Made by a program: the position numbers and the translations under genes. A model generated the notes under the pieces. It did no database searches. It saw only the letters and a program-made list of their open reading frames with translations, and was not told where the DNA came from. Source: Rhizobiales bacterium 62-17 (GTDB lineage: Bacteria > Pseudomonadota > Alphaproteobacteria > Rhizobiales > Beijerinckiaceae). From it: DNA of 64,000 nt. Location of the stretch: the NCBI GenBank assembly GCA_001898965.1, contig MKVW01000006.1, forward strand, positions 50,882 through 114,881. Reading direction: 5' to 3'. Of this stretch, positions 9,334 through 18,506 are shown one piece after another (position 1 is the first letter of the stretch; every line of letters begins with the position of its first letter).

Positions 9334-10307
9334 TGCTGTTTCACACCGGCGATTTCAACGGCCTCTTTCCAGATGGCCATGTCTTTGGCGAGCGTCTCGG
9401 CGAACTCTGCCGGATGCGCGGCAAGGGGATCGACGCCATAGTCGGCAAGCTGCTTGCGGAACGGCGCATCCTTGATGGCGGCGCTCATCGTATCGGCGAT
9501 CTTGTCGATGATCGCTTTGGGCGTTCCCGCCGGCGCCATCAGGCCGTTCCAGGTCAGCACGTTGAAGCCGGGATAGCCGGCTTCAGCCACGGTTGGGGCA
9601 TCGGGGGCAAGTGCCGACCGTTCGGCGCTCGATACGGCAAGCAAGCGCACCGATCCACCGCTGATCTGCGGCAAAGCATCGGACAGATTGGAGAACATCG
9701 CCGGGACGTGGCCGGCAACGATGTCGGCAAGCGCCGGCGCATTGCCGCGATAAGGCACATGCGACATCTGCAAGCCAGCGCGCTTCAAGAACAATGCCAT
9801 CGAGAGATGGTTGAGGCTGCCGACACCGGCCGATCCGTAAGACAATTGGTCGGGCCGCGCTTTGACGTAGGCGACGAATTCGTCGAGCGTCTTGATCGGC
9901 AAATCCTTGTTGATGACCAGAGCGAAGGGATTGGTCGCGATATTGCTGATCGGCGCGAAATCTTTTTGGGAATCGTAGCGCACCTTCGACATCGCCGGAA
10001 CGATCGCCATGACGGGCAGGGCGGCGATGAACAATGTATAGCCATCCGGTGCGGATTTGGCGACGTAATCGGCGGCAACCGCGCCGCCGGCACCGGGGCG
10101 GTTCTCAACGTTGAACGCCATGCCATAGGCTTCGGTCATGCGTTGCGCCGCCATGCGCGCGATACCGTCGGTGTTACCGCCCGCCGCGAAGGGGCAAATA
10201 ATGGTGACCGGCTTTTGCGGCCATGCGGCCTGGGCAAAGGCCTTGGGTACGAGACCAAAAGCAGCAACGCCGGCGGCGGAGCTGAGAACGTTTCTACGGG
10301 AGATCAT
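9330..10307 (-). CDS. Bug-family (TctC) extracytoplasmic solute-binding protein
   Basis: A 325-residue periplasmic binding protein. It has SRRNVLSSAAG, a twin-arginine-like signal peptide cleaved near FAQA, then KPVTIICPFAAGGNTDGIAR and NRPGAGGAVAADYVAKSAPDGYTL, which are hallmark Bug motifs for carboxylate ligand binding. The start at 10307 is chosen because AGGAAG lies about 8 bases upstream; a TTG at 10331 is in frame. No TctA/TctB permease genes lie nearby, so it may feed a transporter encoded elsewhere or act as a sensor, as reported for orphan Bug proteins. Confidence 0.9.
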   Translation of the reverse strand: MISRRNVLSSAAGVAAFGLVPKAFAQAAWPQKPVTIICPFAAGGNTDGIARMAAQRMTEAYGMAFNVENRPGAGGAVAADYVAKSAPDGYTLFIAALPVMAIVPAMSKVRYDSQKDFAPISNIATNPFALVINKDLPIKTLDEFVAYVKARPDQLSYGSAGVGSLNHLSMALFLKRAGLQMSHVPYRGNAPALADIVAGHVPAMFSNLSDALPQISGGSVRLLAVSSAERSALAPDAPTVAEAGYPGFNVLTWNGLMAPAGTPKAIIDKIADTMSAAIKDAPFRKQLADYGVDPLAAHPAEFAETLAKDMAIWKEAVEIAGVKQQ

Positions 10308-10327
10308 GATCGGACTTCCTAGTTTGT

Positions 10328-11353
10328 TCAAAGGCCTTGAGCGGCAAGCCAGCTTGTCAAAGTGTCGGCAAGCGCCTGTTCGTTGCCCTCGAAGTAGTGA
10401 CCCTTCAGGCTTGGCGCATTGGTATTCGGAAGGAGTTTGAACTCGATGCTTTTGACCAGAGAGCCTTCCGAGTGGGCCGCGTCGAGCAGCATGTAAGGTT
10501 CGAAAGGCTGGATCAGTGCGTCGGCCTTATCCCGCACCAGCAGCACCGGATAGGGCAGGCGTTTGATCCACTGCGTGCCGTCGGCCATGCTGGTCTTGTC
10601 CCAGCGATAGGTGAAGAAGTGCTGCGCCGTCACCGGCACTTCCTGGCCGGTGAAGTAATGCATCTTGACGCTCAGCGGCGTGTCCAACTTGCCTTCGCTG
10701 AGCGCCTGCTTGGCCGAGGCGATCAATTGCTGGAAGCTTTCCTCGTTCTGCACAAGGATGTTTCGGGTCTTCCAAGGGAGATTGCCGAATGCGCCGAGCA
10801 GCATCACCGCTTTGATGTCGCGATCCCAATTGGTCGCGGCATAGAACTGCACTTGGATGTTGCCGAGGCTGTGACCCTGGATCACCAGTTTCCGATAGCC
10901 CAGGGAGCGAGCAGTGTAGACCGCAGCATCGATATCGCGACGGATATCGAAGAAATTTTCCGTGTTGATTTTATCGTCATGCTGCCGCGTATCGATCGCC
11001 AAAGCAGCATAGCCTTTGGCGGCGAGACGGCCGCCGAGCGCGCTTTCGGGAGCACGGCGATAGCTGCCGCCGCTGCCATGGATCATCACCACCATCGTGG
11101 TGTCGGCGGCCGATTTACCCTGTGGCTGCCACAAGGCACCGTCGATCTTGTTTCCGTCGATGGCTTGAATGGCAAGGAATTTGAGGTCGGTTTTGTCCGC
11201 CGGCTTGAAATCGTCGGAGAGACCAGCGGGAGTGGCAACAAATTCGTATCGAATGCTGGCGGCGACAGTCGCCGTTTGCGCAGTCGCTGCCGCAAAAGCA
11301 CCACCAGCCGAGCTGAGGGCAATGCCGAATAGAACGGCTGATAGGCGCTTCAT
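10328..11353 (-). CDS. Exported alpha/beta hydrolase
   Basis: A 341-residue hydrolase with a Sec signal peptide (KRLSAVLFGIALSSAGGAFA). MIHGSGGSYRR provides the oxyanion-hole region near residue 92 and GHSLGN carries the nucleophilic Ser near residue 162. LVRDKADALIQPFEP fits the acid position and LKGHYFEG supplies the likely catalytic His near the C-terminus. The start at 11353 has AAGGAGC upstream. The enzyme probably cleaves an ester or amide in the periplasm before uptake. It lies 20 bases upstream of the Bug protein gene in the same operon. Confidence 0.85.
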   Translation of the reverse strand: MKRLSAVLFGIALSSAGGAFAAATAQTATVAASIRYEFVATPAGLSDDFKPADKTDLKFLAIQAIDGNKIDGALWQPQGKSAADTTMVVMIHGSGGSYRRAPESALGGRLAAKGYAALAIDTRQHDDKINTENFFDIRRDIDAAVYTARSLGYRKLVIQGHSLGNIQVQFYAATNWDRDIKAVMLLGAFGNLPWKTRNILVQNEESFQQLIASAKQALSEGKLDTPLSVKMHYFTGQEVPVTAQHFFTYRWDKTSMADGTQWIKRLPYPVLLVRDKADALIQPFEPYMLLDAAHSEGSLVKSIEFKLLPNTNAPSLKGHYFEGNEQALADTLTSWLAAQGL

Positions 11354-11363
11354 GTTGGGCTCC

Positions 11364-11750
11364 TTACGGTTTCGAAACGCTATCTTCGTAGTAGTGGATC
11401 TCATAGAGGATGCAGCCGCCGTTCGACTTGAACGGGCCGTGATAGACGGCCGGCGGGCGGCAGGCATAGGTCGGTGCGCCAAAGGCTTCGCCACCGTTGC
11501 CATTGGCGTCGTTGCCGACGGTCAGGTCACCAGAGACGAGATAAACCTCTTCCCAATGATCATGGACGAAGGGTGCGGTGGTGAATGCGCCGGGGTCGAA
11601 GCGCAGCAGGCGTGTGCGGCTGCCCGTCTTGCGCTCTTCGTCGATGTCGCTCGCCAGAATCTTTTGCTGAATCGAAGATGGATATCCCGGCGGGGAAGCC
11701 CAGCCTTCGCTCATGTCGAGGCTAAAGAACTCCTTGTGCGGCTTCGTCAT
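11364..11750 (-). CDS. Small cupin-domain protein
   Basis: A 128-residue single-cupin protein. VHDHWEEVYLVSGDLTV near residues 62-78 gives the first cupin motif with His and Glu metal ligands, and PPAVYHGPFKSNGGC supplies the second motif His. Such small cupins are metal-dependent isomerases, dioxygenases or binding proteins; ChrR-like and cysteine-dioxygenase-like folds are close. It lies between the hydrolase and the GntR gene in the operon, so a role in the same catabolic route is likely, but the reaction is unknown. Confidence 0.8.
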   Translation of the reverse strand: MTKPHKEFFSLDMSEGWASPPGYPSSIQQKILASDIDEERKTGSRTRLLRFDPGAFTTAPFVHDHWEEVYLVSGDLTVGNDANGNGGEAFGAPTYACRPPAVYHGPFKSNGGCILYEIHYYEDSVSKP

Positions 11751-11762
11751 GGGATTACTCCT

Positions 11763-12452
11763 TTACACCCGATGGATGATATTCTTCCTGAAGGACTCGA
11801 TATGGGCCCGCATCGCTTGGGTCGCACCGTCGCGGTCGCGTCGTTGCAAGGCATCGGCGATGGCAAGATGTTCATCCTGCACGGAGCGCTGCTGTTCTTG
11901 TGCCGTCAACGACAGAAACCAGAAGCGCAGCGAGCGCTCGTGCAGGTTCTGCAATATGGATGCCAAGATCGGATTGCGTGCGGCCGATGCGATCGCCATA
12001 TGGAATTCGCGATCGAGCAGCATCATCTGATTGGTATCATGGGCCGATGTTGCAGCATCGGTCCGTTCGAGAATGTTGTGGAGGGCGGCCAACTCGTTGG
12101 CGTCAATGCGTTCGGCGGCGAGCATGGCGCAGTAGGGCTCGTTGATCAGCCGTACGTCGATAATCTGCGCCACGGTGTCGACGCTGAGCGCGGTGACGAT
12201 GATGCCCTTGCGCGGCATGATCTCGACCAGGCCGTCCTGCTCGAGGCGTTCGATGGCCTGATGAACCGGCGTACGTCCAATGCCGAGCGCCAGACTGATC
12301 TTGGCTTCGTTGAGATAGCCGCCCGGCTTGAATTCGCAGGTGATGATGCGCTGCTTGATGGCGGCATAAGCTTCATCGCGCAGCGGCAATCGTTCTCCCG
12401 CCTCGGTGGGCGCTGTGGGAAGCCAAGCTGCTGCGGATGAAGGCGTGTTCAC
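11763..12452 (-). CDS. GntR-family transcriptional regulator (FadR/FCD type)
   Basis: A 229-residue regulator. The N-terminal winged helix (about residues 27-88) has EAYAAIKQRIITCEFKPGG and LGIGRTPVHQAIERLEQDGLVE, and the C-terminal helical FCD ligand domain follows. The GTG start has GAGG 5 bases upstream. It is the second gene of the catabolic operon, so it probably represses its own operon until a small carboxylate-type ligand binds. A candidate operator overlaps the start of the first gene (see 13147-13160). Confidence 0.92.
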   Translation of the reverse strand: MNTPSSAAAWLPTAPTEAGERLPLRDEAYAAIKQRIITCEFKPGGYLNEAKISLALGIGRTPVHQAIERLEQDGLVEIMPRKGIIVTALSVDTVAQIIDVRLINEPYCAMLAAERIDANELAALHNILERTDAATSAHDTNQMMLLDREFHMAIASAARNPILASILQNLHERSLRFWFLSLTAQEQQRSVQDEHLAIADALQRRDRDGATQAMRAHIESFRKNIIHRV

Positions 12453-12459
12453 GAGAACC

Positions 12460-13143
12460 TCACGAAATGACGGGAATGACGTCGATATCGTAGGCCAGTG
12501 TCAGGGTGCGCCCAAGCACTGGGTCTTCCAGTTCACATTCAAAACGCGTGGCCGGCCGGATGCCGCCGATCGCCGCCAAGGTGCCGCAGAACATGGCGGT
12601 GCCATCGGGCAGCGGTTTACCTTCGTCGCGCAGTTCGACCAGGTTGAGTGGGGTGCGCAGCGCCGTGATCGGGCCCGATTGATAAAGCACGCGCTCACCA
12701 TCGATGGTGGCGTAGGAGCGCAGCAACAGCCGGTCCCAATGGGCTGCGATCTCGGCCAGGCGCCAGAGGCCGCGGCCGATCGGCTTGTCGCAAATCTGTT
12801 TCGAGGCGGCGACGCCGATAGCTTCCAATTCGCGGTCGGTGTGGTCGGAACCAAGCCCGATCCACAGTTCGCCGCCATGGCTGATGCAGACGCACTCGGC
12901 TTCGCCGCTGCTGGCCGGCCCCAGAGCTTCGATCTTCGGCGCTTGAGTCAGCCGGGCGGCGGCGCAAGCATAGAAAATCGGCGTACGGGAGGGGCGTTTC
13001 ACGCCGAGCTGTTCCAGCTCGACGATGTGATGCTCGAGGGCAACCGGATCGCGCCCGGCCCAGCCGGCGATGATCAGGCGAGAAATGGCAACGGAGACCG
13101 CGCCGCCGGGAATTTCGAAATTAAAGGTGGTGACATCTGACAT
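12460..13143 (-). CDS. DUF2848 family protein
   Basis: A 227-residue protein matching the DUF2848 family by overall length and by blocks such as FYACAAARLTQAP, GLGSDHTDRELEAIGV and FCGTLAAIGGI. The family resembles fumarylacetoacetate hydrolase-fold proteins and commonly sits in small catabolic operons, but no reaction is established to my knowledge. It is the promoter-proximal gene of the operon, 7 bases ahead of the GntR gene, and is divergent from an amidase. Family assignment is from pattern recognition only. Confidence 0.75.
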   Translation of the reverse strand: MSDVTTFNFEIPGGAVSVAISRLIIAGWAGRDPVALEHHIVELEQLGVKRPSRTPIFYACAAARLTQAPKIEALGPASSGEAECVCISHGGELWIGLGSDHTDRELEAIGVAASKQICDKPIGRGLWRLAEIAAHWDRLLLRSYATIDGERVLYQSGPITALRTPLNLVELRDEGKPLPDGTAMFCGTLAAIGGIRPATRFECELEDPVLGRTLTLAYDIDVIPVIS

Positions 13144-13146
13144 GCT

Positions 13147-13160
13147 TGTGATATTTCACA
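13147..13160. promoter_or_regulatory. Inverted repeat TGTGA-N4-TCACA, candidate operator
   Basis: A perfect 5-bp inverted repeat with a 4-base centre lies directly upstream of the DUF2848 start and 37 bases ahead of the amidase start, inside the short divergent promoter. Its position suits repression of both directions by the operon's GntR regulator. The TGTGA half-site also resembles a CRP-type site, so the binding protein is not certain. Confidence 0.45.
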
Positions 13161-13197
13161 TGTCGATTACAGAGTCAATGGATAGGTGGAGCGAGCT

Positions 13198-14526
13198 ATG
13201 TCAGGAACTGGAGCGACGATCGCGGAATTGGCCAAGACTTATCGCCAGGGCGGCCGGGCCGATGCAGTCAAGGCACAGCTCGCTCGGATCGCCGATCCCG
13301 CCGGGGAGGGCGCGCGCGCCTTCTTTTCCACCTTTGATGAGCCGGCCGTGGCCCAGGCGCAGGCCTATGATCGCGCGTCGGCTCCAGTGCCGCTTGCCGG
13401 CATCACCATTAGTATCAAGGATTTGTTCGACGTTGCCGGACAAGCCACGGCGGCGGGCTCGACATTTTTGCGGAAGGCGCCCCCGGCCAAGCAGGATGCG
13501 CCGGTGATCCAGCGGCTGCGCAAGGCGGGTCTCATTCCCATCGGCCGCACGAATATGACCGAATTCGCTTATTCGGGCCTTGGCATTAATCCGCATTTCG
13601 GCACGCCGGCCAATCCGTTCGATCGCGCCGCCAAGCGCATTCCTGGCGGATCATCGTCAGGCGCCGCGGTGTCGGTCGCCGACGGCATGGCTGATGTCGG
13701 GCTCGGTACGGACACCGGTGGGTCATGCCGCATTCCGGCAGCGCTTTGCGGTCTCGTCGGTTTCAAGCCGACGGCGCATCGCGTGCCGCGTGATGGCGTG
13801 CTGCCGCTATCGACCACGCTCGATTCTATCGGGCCGATTGCTCGTTCCGTGGCCTGCTGCGCGACGGTGGACAGCATTCTGGCCGACGATCCAACGCCAG
13901 TGCCCGATGTGCCGGTGACAGGGCTGCGTCTCGGCGTGCCATCGGCCTTTGTCTTCGATGATGTGGACGAGGCGACAGCCAAGGCCTTCGAAGCCGCGCT
14001 TTCGCGATTGTCGAAGGCGGGCGCCAAGATCGAAACCGTTGATGCTTCGGCCTTGCTCGATATTCCGCAGATCAATCATAAGGGTGGTTTCAGCGCGCGC
14101 GAAGCCTATCTTTATCATCGCAAGTGGATTGCCGAACATGGCGCCGAATACGATCCGCGCGTCGTGTCGCGCATCGTCAAGGGCGAAATCCAGTCGGATG
14201 AAGATGAACGCATTCTCGTGCGCGAGCGCCAACGTTTGATCGCGGCTGTTTCGCATTTCGATGCCTATGACGCGCTCGTTCTCCCGACGACACCTTTGGT
14301 GGCGCCAACCATCGCGGAATTGGCGGATGAAGCCGCCTATACGCGCGTCAATCTGTTGATGCTGCGCAATTGCACTGTCACCAACATGCTTGATCGTTGC
14401 GCCATCTCGGTGCCGTGCCATGCTCCAGGCACCGCGCCTGTCGGCTTGATGCTGATGGGCGCACACGATGGCGATCGCCGCTTGTTTGGCGTGGCGCAGG
14501 CTGTAGAGAGCGCTCTCAGCTCTTAG
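13198..14526 (+). CDS. Amidase (amidase-signature family)
   Basis: A 442-residue amidase-signature hydrolase with the Ser-cisSer-Lys triad. Lys is in SIKDLFD near residue 74, the cis-Ser in PGGSSSGAA near residue 153 and the nucleophile in GTDTGGSCRIP near residue 176. The closest general types are GatA-like and allophanate-hydrolase-like amidases, but nothing fixes the substrate. GGTGGAG precedes ATG 13198, favouring it over GTG 13186. It is divergent from the DUF2848 operon with only 54 bases between, so shared regulation and a joint pathway are likely. Confidence 0.9.
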   Translation: MSGTGATIAELAKTYRQGGRADAVKAQLARIADPAGEGARAFFSTFDEPAVAQAQAYDRASAPVPLAGITISIKDLFDVAGQATAAGSTFLRKAPPAKQDAPVIQRLRKAGLIPIGRTNMTEFAYSGLGINPHFGTPANPFDRAAKRIPGGSSSGAAVSVADGMADVGLGTDTGGSCRIPAALCGLVGFKPTAHRVPRDGVLPLSTTLDSIGPIARSVACCATVDSILADDPTPVPDVPVTGLRLGVPSAFVFDDVDEATAKAFEAALSRLSKAGAKIETVDASALLDIPQINHKGGFSAREAYLYHRKWIAEHGAEYDPRVVSRIVKGEIQSDEDERILVRERQRLIAAVSHFDAYDALVLPTTPLVAPTIAELADEAAYTRVNLLMLRNCTVTNMLDRCAISVPCHAPGTAPVGLMLMGAHDGDRRLFGVAQAVESALSS

Positions 14527-14570
14527 TTTGACGCGTTTTGTGGCGTTTGGCTTCGTCAAACTGCAAAATG

Positions 14571-15557
14571 CTATGAACGTCGCCAGCCGTGAAACACATT
14601 GGCGGCGATGATCGCGGCTGAATAGACGCAGATGCAGAGCAGGGTCGGTGTCGACCAGGACAGTCGGGAATCGAGCGGCTGGGCGGCGAAGACCAGTACG
14701 GGGCCAAGCGCGCGAATGACCTGACCAGTCAGATGCGGCGTACGGCCAATACCGGCCTGCAATGCGAATAGGGGAATGACAATCAGCGCCACGGCGGCGA
14801 TAGCGATGGTGGCAAAATCGATGAAGCCATCGACACGCGCCAACCCGCCGCCCTGGCGCGTGTCGTGCCAGGTCATCGCTGCCGCCAGAACGATGGTCAG
14901 CAGATAACGCACGGAGGTGATGCTGGCCGAGGTGGCGCCGATATCGTGCAGGCGCTTGGAATAAAGCAAGCTCAGCGTGATCATCGAGCCGCTGACCAAC
15001 AGCGCGGCCAGGGCGGCGAATTGGCCGGTGAAAGTCTTGCCCTGGGCGCCGGAGGCACCGCTGAGAACGACGATCCAGAGCGCGATCAGCGAAGCCGCCA
15101 TCACGCCATAGCTCAGCCGCTCCAGCCGATTGGTTGCGCCGGAACCGCCGAGCTTGATGCCGAAGGCGGCAAGGGCCAGCACGGTGAGTGGCGCCATGCC
15201 GCTGTGGATCGTGTTGACGATCGCCGGTTCGATCTGGCTGAGCGCGAAGAAGAAGCATGACCAGGCCAGCGCCGTGGTGACGTTCATCGCCACCACGGCA
15301 GCCGTGTCCTTGCGCAGGATGGCGATCTGCTGGGGCTCGCGCAGCAGGGTCCACAATCCAAAGCCGAGCGCCGACAGGCCGAAGGCGATCAGCAGCACGG
15401 CAAAGAAATCGACGCGCTGGAAAATGAAGCCGAAATAGACGTCGCGCAGCGCCTGGGAGACGGCGAAAACGAGGATGAGGAGAGGACCGGCCAGGGACGG
15501 GCTCGCCAGGGTTTTGGGCGTGGTATCGGACTGGGCCTGGCTCGTGGGCGCGCTCAT
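14571..15557 (-). CDS. EamA/DMT-type membrane permease
   Basis: A 328-residue protein with about 10 hydrophobic helices in two halves, as in EamA-family drug/metabolite transporters. The ATG at 15557 follows a strong GAGGAGG ribosome site; the longer frame upstream lacks one. The substrate is unknown. It faces the amidase convergently with 44 bases between and no clear terminator. It diverges from the leuA leader region. Confidence 0.8.
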   Translation of the reverse strand: MSAPTSQAQSDTTPKTLASPSLAGPLLILVFAVSQALRDVYFGFIFQRVDFFAVLLIAFGLSALGFGLWTLLREPQQIAILRKDTAAVVAMNVTTALAWSCFFFALSQIEPAIVNTIHSGMAPLTVLALAAFGIKLGGSGATNRLERLSYGVMAASLIALWIVVLSGASGAQGKTFTGQFAALAALLVSGSMITLSLLYSKRLHDIGATSASITSVRYLLTIVLAAAMTWHDTRQGGGLARVDGFIDFATIAIAAVALIVIPLFALQAGIGRTPHLTGQVIRALGPVLVFAAQPLDSRLSWSTPTLLCICVYSAAIIAANVFHGWRRS

Positions 15558-15761
15558 CGTTCCTCCTCGTATGAGGCGCCCGTTTATCCGGGACGTGGCC
15601 TTCAAGACACCCGATTGCTGCGATTATCGGGTTTGCGAGCGGAAAATCGCCTGAAAGCAGGGTTATCCTGTAAATCTAAGCTGGTCTTCGACCTTGCCAA
15701 ATTGGCCAGCTTTCGCGTATTTGGATGGATATGGCCGTTTTGGCCGCGAAAGAGGACGCCC

Positions 15762-15866
15762 GTGGCGCAGTTTGCCGCCCGAAATACCGCCCCAGCCGGA
15801 CGCTGTGCGCCGGTCGCGGTCGTGCGCGCCTCGCTTGATGGTCTGCTTCTTCTTAGCCGCCCCTGA
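15762..15866 (+). CDS. Candidate leucine-rich leader peptide of leuA
   Basis: A 34-codon frame begins at GTG 15762 after AGAGGA and ends DGLLLLSRP-stop, with four consecutive leucine codons (CTG CTT CTT CTT) just before the stop. This is the hallmark of ribosome-mediated attenuation of leucine biosynthesis. The stop codon lies in the left arm of an 8-bp hairpin (15860-15899). A shorter version could start at GTG 15822. The frame lies 114 bases upstream of leuA. Confidence 0.6.
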   Translation: MAQFAARNTAPAGRCAPVAVVRASLDGLLLLSRP

Positions 15867-15899
15867 GGGCCGGCCGGGCATTGCCTGGGCGCTCAGGGG
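15860..15899 (+). promoter_or_regulatory. Attenuator-like hairpin in the leuA leader
   Basis: CCCCTGAG (15860-15867) pairs perfectly with CTCAGGGG (15892-15899), and the leader stop codon is inside the left arm. No long T tract follows (GATTTGACG), so it may be an antiterminator or pause structure rather than a simple intrinsic terminator. Another stem further upstream (15678-15684 with 15706-15712, AAGCTGG/CCAGCTT) may belong to the same leader. Confidence 0.5.
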
Positions 15900-15979
15900 A
15901 GATTTGACGAAGCAATCACACCCTCGGGTTTCGCCAGCGGACCTTCGAGGCCATCAAAAGCAGATCCAGGATCGGTTCC

Positions 15980-17569
15980 ATGTCGAACGATAACAGCAAG
16001 TCTCAGTCCTCCACGTCCAATCGCGACCGCGTGCTCATTTTTGACACGACGCTGCGCGACGGCGAGCAGTCACCCGGCGCCACCATGACCTTTGAGGAAA
16101 AACTCGAAGTCGCCGATATTCTCGACACCATGGGCGTCGATATTATCGAAGCCGGTTTTCCGATTGCCTCGGAAGGTGATTTCGAAGCCGTCACTGCCAT
16201 CTCAAAGCGGGTGAAGAATGCCACCGTCGCCGGCCTCGCGCGTGCCGCGCTCAACGATATCGATCGTTGCGCTGAAGCGGTGAAACATGCGCGCCGCGCT
16301 CGCATCCACACCTTCATCTCCACCTCGCCGCTGCACATGAAGTACAAGTTGCAGAAAGAGCCGCACGAGGTGCTCGAAATGGTGACGGCGCAAGTGGCGC
16401 GCGCCCGCAACTATGTCGAGGATGTGGAATGGTCGGCCGAGGATGGCACGCGTACGGAGATGGATTTCCTGTGCCGCACCGTCGAGGCGGCGATTAAGGC
16501 CGGTGCCACGACGATCAATATTCCCGATACGGTCGGCTACACCGTGCCGGAGGAATATGAGCGTATTTTCCGCACCGTGCGCGAGCGCGTGCCGAATTCC
16601 GACAAGGCGATCTTCTCGGTCCATTGCCACAACGATCTCGGCCTGGCGGTTGCTAATACGTTGGCGGGTCTCGCCGGCGGCGCGCGGCAGATCGAATGCA
16701 CGATCAACGGTATTGGCGAGCGTGCCGGCAACGCGGCGCTGGAAGAAGTGGTGATGGCGCTGCGCACCCGCGCCGACGTGCTGCCCTATCACAACCAGAT
16801 CGAAGCAACGATGCTGACGCGTGCGTCGAAACTGGTCTCGGCTGTCACTTCGTTTCCGGTGCAATACAACAAGGCGATCGTCGGTCGGAATGCGTTTGCC
16901 CATGAGAGCGGCATCCACCAGGACGGCATGCTGAAGAATGCACAGACCTACGAGATCATGACACCCGCTTCGGTCGGCGTGTCGAAAACCTCGCTAGTCA
17001 TGGGCAAGCATTCGGGCCGCAATGCCTTCCGCTCGAAGCTGAAGGAATTGGGCTACGATCTCGGCGACAATGCTTTGAACGACGCCTTCAAGCGTTTCAA
17101 GGATCTCGCCGATCGCAAGAAGATCGTCTACGACGAAGATATCGAAGCCTTGGTGGACGATGAGATCGGCCACGCCGGCGAGCGAATCAAGGTCGAGGCG
17201 CTGACGGTGATCGCCGGCACCATGGGTCCGCAGACCGCCACGCTGACGCTCGATATCGACGGCAAGCCGGTGACCAAGCAGGCGACCGGCAACGGCCCCG
17301 TCGATGCCATTTTCAACGCCATCAAGGCGCTGGTGGCGAACGAGGCGGTGCTGGAACTCTATCAGGTGCAGGCCGTGACCGAAGGCACGGATGCGCAGGC
17401 CGAAGTTTCAGTGCGACTCGCCGAAAACGGCCGCTCGGTCACAGCGAAAGGCGCCGATCCGGACACGCTCGTGGCGAGCGCGCGCGCCTATGTGGCGGCG
17501 CTCAACAAGCTGATGGTCAAACGTTTGAAGGGCAAACCCGAACCGATGACGGCGCGGTTGAAACCTTAA
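15980..17569 (+). CDS. leuA: 2-isopropylmalate synthase
   Basis: A 529-residue enzyme for the first committed step of leucine synthesis: acetyl-CoA plus 2-oxoisovalerate to 2-isopropylmalate. The HMGL-like TIM barrel begins [16 protein letters not shown] near residue 22, with metal-ligand [14 protein letters not shown] near residue 215. The C-terminal LeuA allosteric domain (about residues 395-529) is present, so leucine feedback is expected. Upstream lies a leader peptide with a leucine codon run. A GC-rich hairpin follows the stop. Confidence 0.97.
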   Translation: MSNDNSKSQSSTSNRDRVLIFDTTLRDGEQSPGATMTFEEKLEVADILDTMGVDIIEAGFPIASEGDFEAVTAISKRVKNATVAGLARAALNDIDRCAEAVKHARRARIHTFISTSPLHMKYKLQKEPHEVLEMVTAQVARARNYVEDVEWSAEDGTRTEMDFLCRTVEAAIKAGATTINIPDTVGYTVPEEYERIFRTVRERVPNSDKAIFSVHCHNDLGLAVANTLAGLAGGARQIECTINGIGERAGNAALEEVVMALRTRADVLPYHNQIEATMLTRASKLVSAVTSFPVQYNKAIVGRNAFAHESGIHQDGMLKNAQTYEIMTPASVGVSKTSLVMGKHSGRNAFRSKLKELGYDLGDNALNDAFKRFKDLADRKKIVYDEDIEALVDDEIGHAGERIKVEALTVIAGTMGPQTATLTLDIDGKPVTKQATGNGPVDAIFNAIKALVANEAVLELYQVQAVTEGTDAQAEVSVRLAENGRSVTAKGADPDTLVASARAYVAALNKLMVKRLKGKPEPMTARLKP

Positions 17570-17587
17570 AATCGGCTCTAGACAGGC

Positions 17588-17614
17588 CGGGCGGGCTTTG
17601 CTACATCCCGCCCG
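17588..17614 (+). terminator. GC-rich hairpin after leuA
   Basis: CGGGCGGG pairs perfectly with CCCGCCCG across an 11-base loop, 18 bases past the leuA stop. The following sequence is not T-rich, so termination strength is uncertain. Confidence 0.55.
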
Positions 17615-17657
17615 TTCGCGTCGGCCCGACACCGTGGCCGACGCGGTTGTTTTCGAT

Positions 17658-17733
<76 letters not shown>

Positions 17734-18494
17734 TCGAAACTCCCGATTTGAGTAGGGAAAATAAATCGCCGCTGAAAGCGCGCGGGTCGCGAGATCGTGC
17801 GTGGTGACCAAATGGTGTTCATTTGAGCGGGAGATGTGAGGAAGTACAGAGTTCGTTGGCAAAGAGTGCCTCGCCTGCGAGCGATGAGATGTTTCGTCCG
17901 AAAGATGTTGGTTTGCTCCTTCGCCATCAATCAGGTCCTGTCTCGGTTTGTAGGTTTTCGAGGACAAGCCGCCGTTCACTGATCGCCCGAGCAACCTCAA
18001 GACTTTTCGAGAGCTAGCCGAAAATTTTGCAAACGTAAGAGTTCGAATCCTTTCCTGCGCGCCGCTAGCGTTTCAAGATGGAAGCCGCTTTCGCAACTCC
18101 AATAGTTAAGAACTGGACAAATGTACTAATCGATTCCGAACCTGCGTTCGTGTAGGCAATTTGCATCGATCCAAATCGTGGAAAGAAGGCTACGCAGTGA
18201 CAGGCGGAACACTCCTTACGCCTTGCGTTCTGCTTGCTTCTGCAGAGGTCTGTCAGACGGTGCAGTTCACGATGTCAGGCCATATATCTTTGAGCCGCCA
18301 GCGCCAGCCGTTTTCTAATTATATATATTGCGCAAGCGAAGCGTGGCATTTCTCATCAAGTCTAATACCAGCGTCTAGAGACGTACCAAAATGGTGTAAT
18401 CCCAAAGGGCTACCTCTTCTGCTCGGATAGAAATCCCTTTGCTCGCTTAGTCGGGTGATCTTGCAAGCGTAATCTCGTTTCCATTCTAGGTTGA
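17734..18494. other. Gene-poor stretch after tRNA-Lys with a tRNA-like fragment
   Basis: No convincing coding sequence is seen in these 761 bases. Short frames on both strands have no family resemblance, and one minus-strand frame is simply an antisense reading through the tRNA. The composition is more AT-rich near 18310-18340 than in flanking genes. At 18039-18063 GAGTTCGAATCC followed by a CCTGCGCGCC end resembles the T-arm and acceptor of a tRNA, perhaps a remnant of an earlier integration. Confidence 0.5.
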
Positions 18495-18506
18495 GTGGAG
18501 CGTGTT

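Noticed and set aside
13807-15354. A 515-codon minus-strand open frame
   Set aside because: It crosses the amidase in antisense and the permease in a wrong frame; both of those genes have strong family motifs and their own ribosome sites.
16202-16918. A 238-codon minus-strand frame
   Set aside because: It is antisense to leuA, whose conserved motifs cover the same bases.
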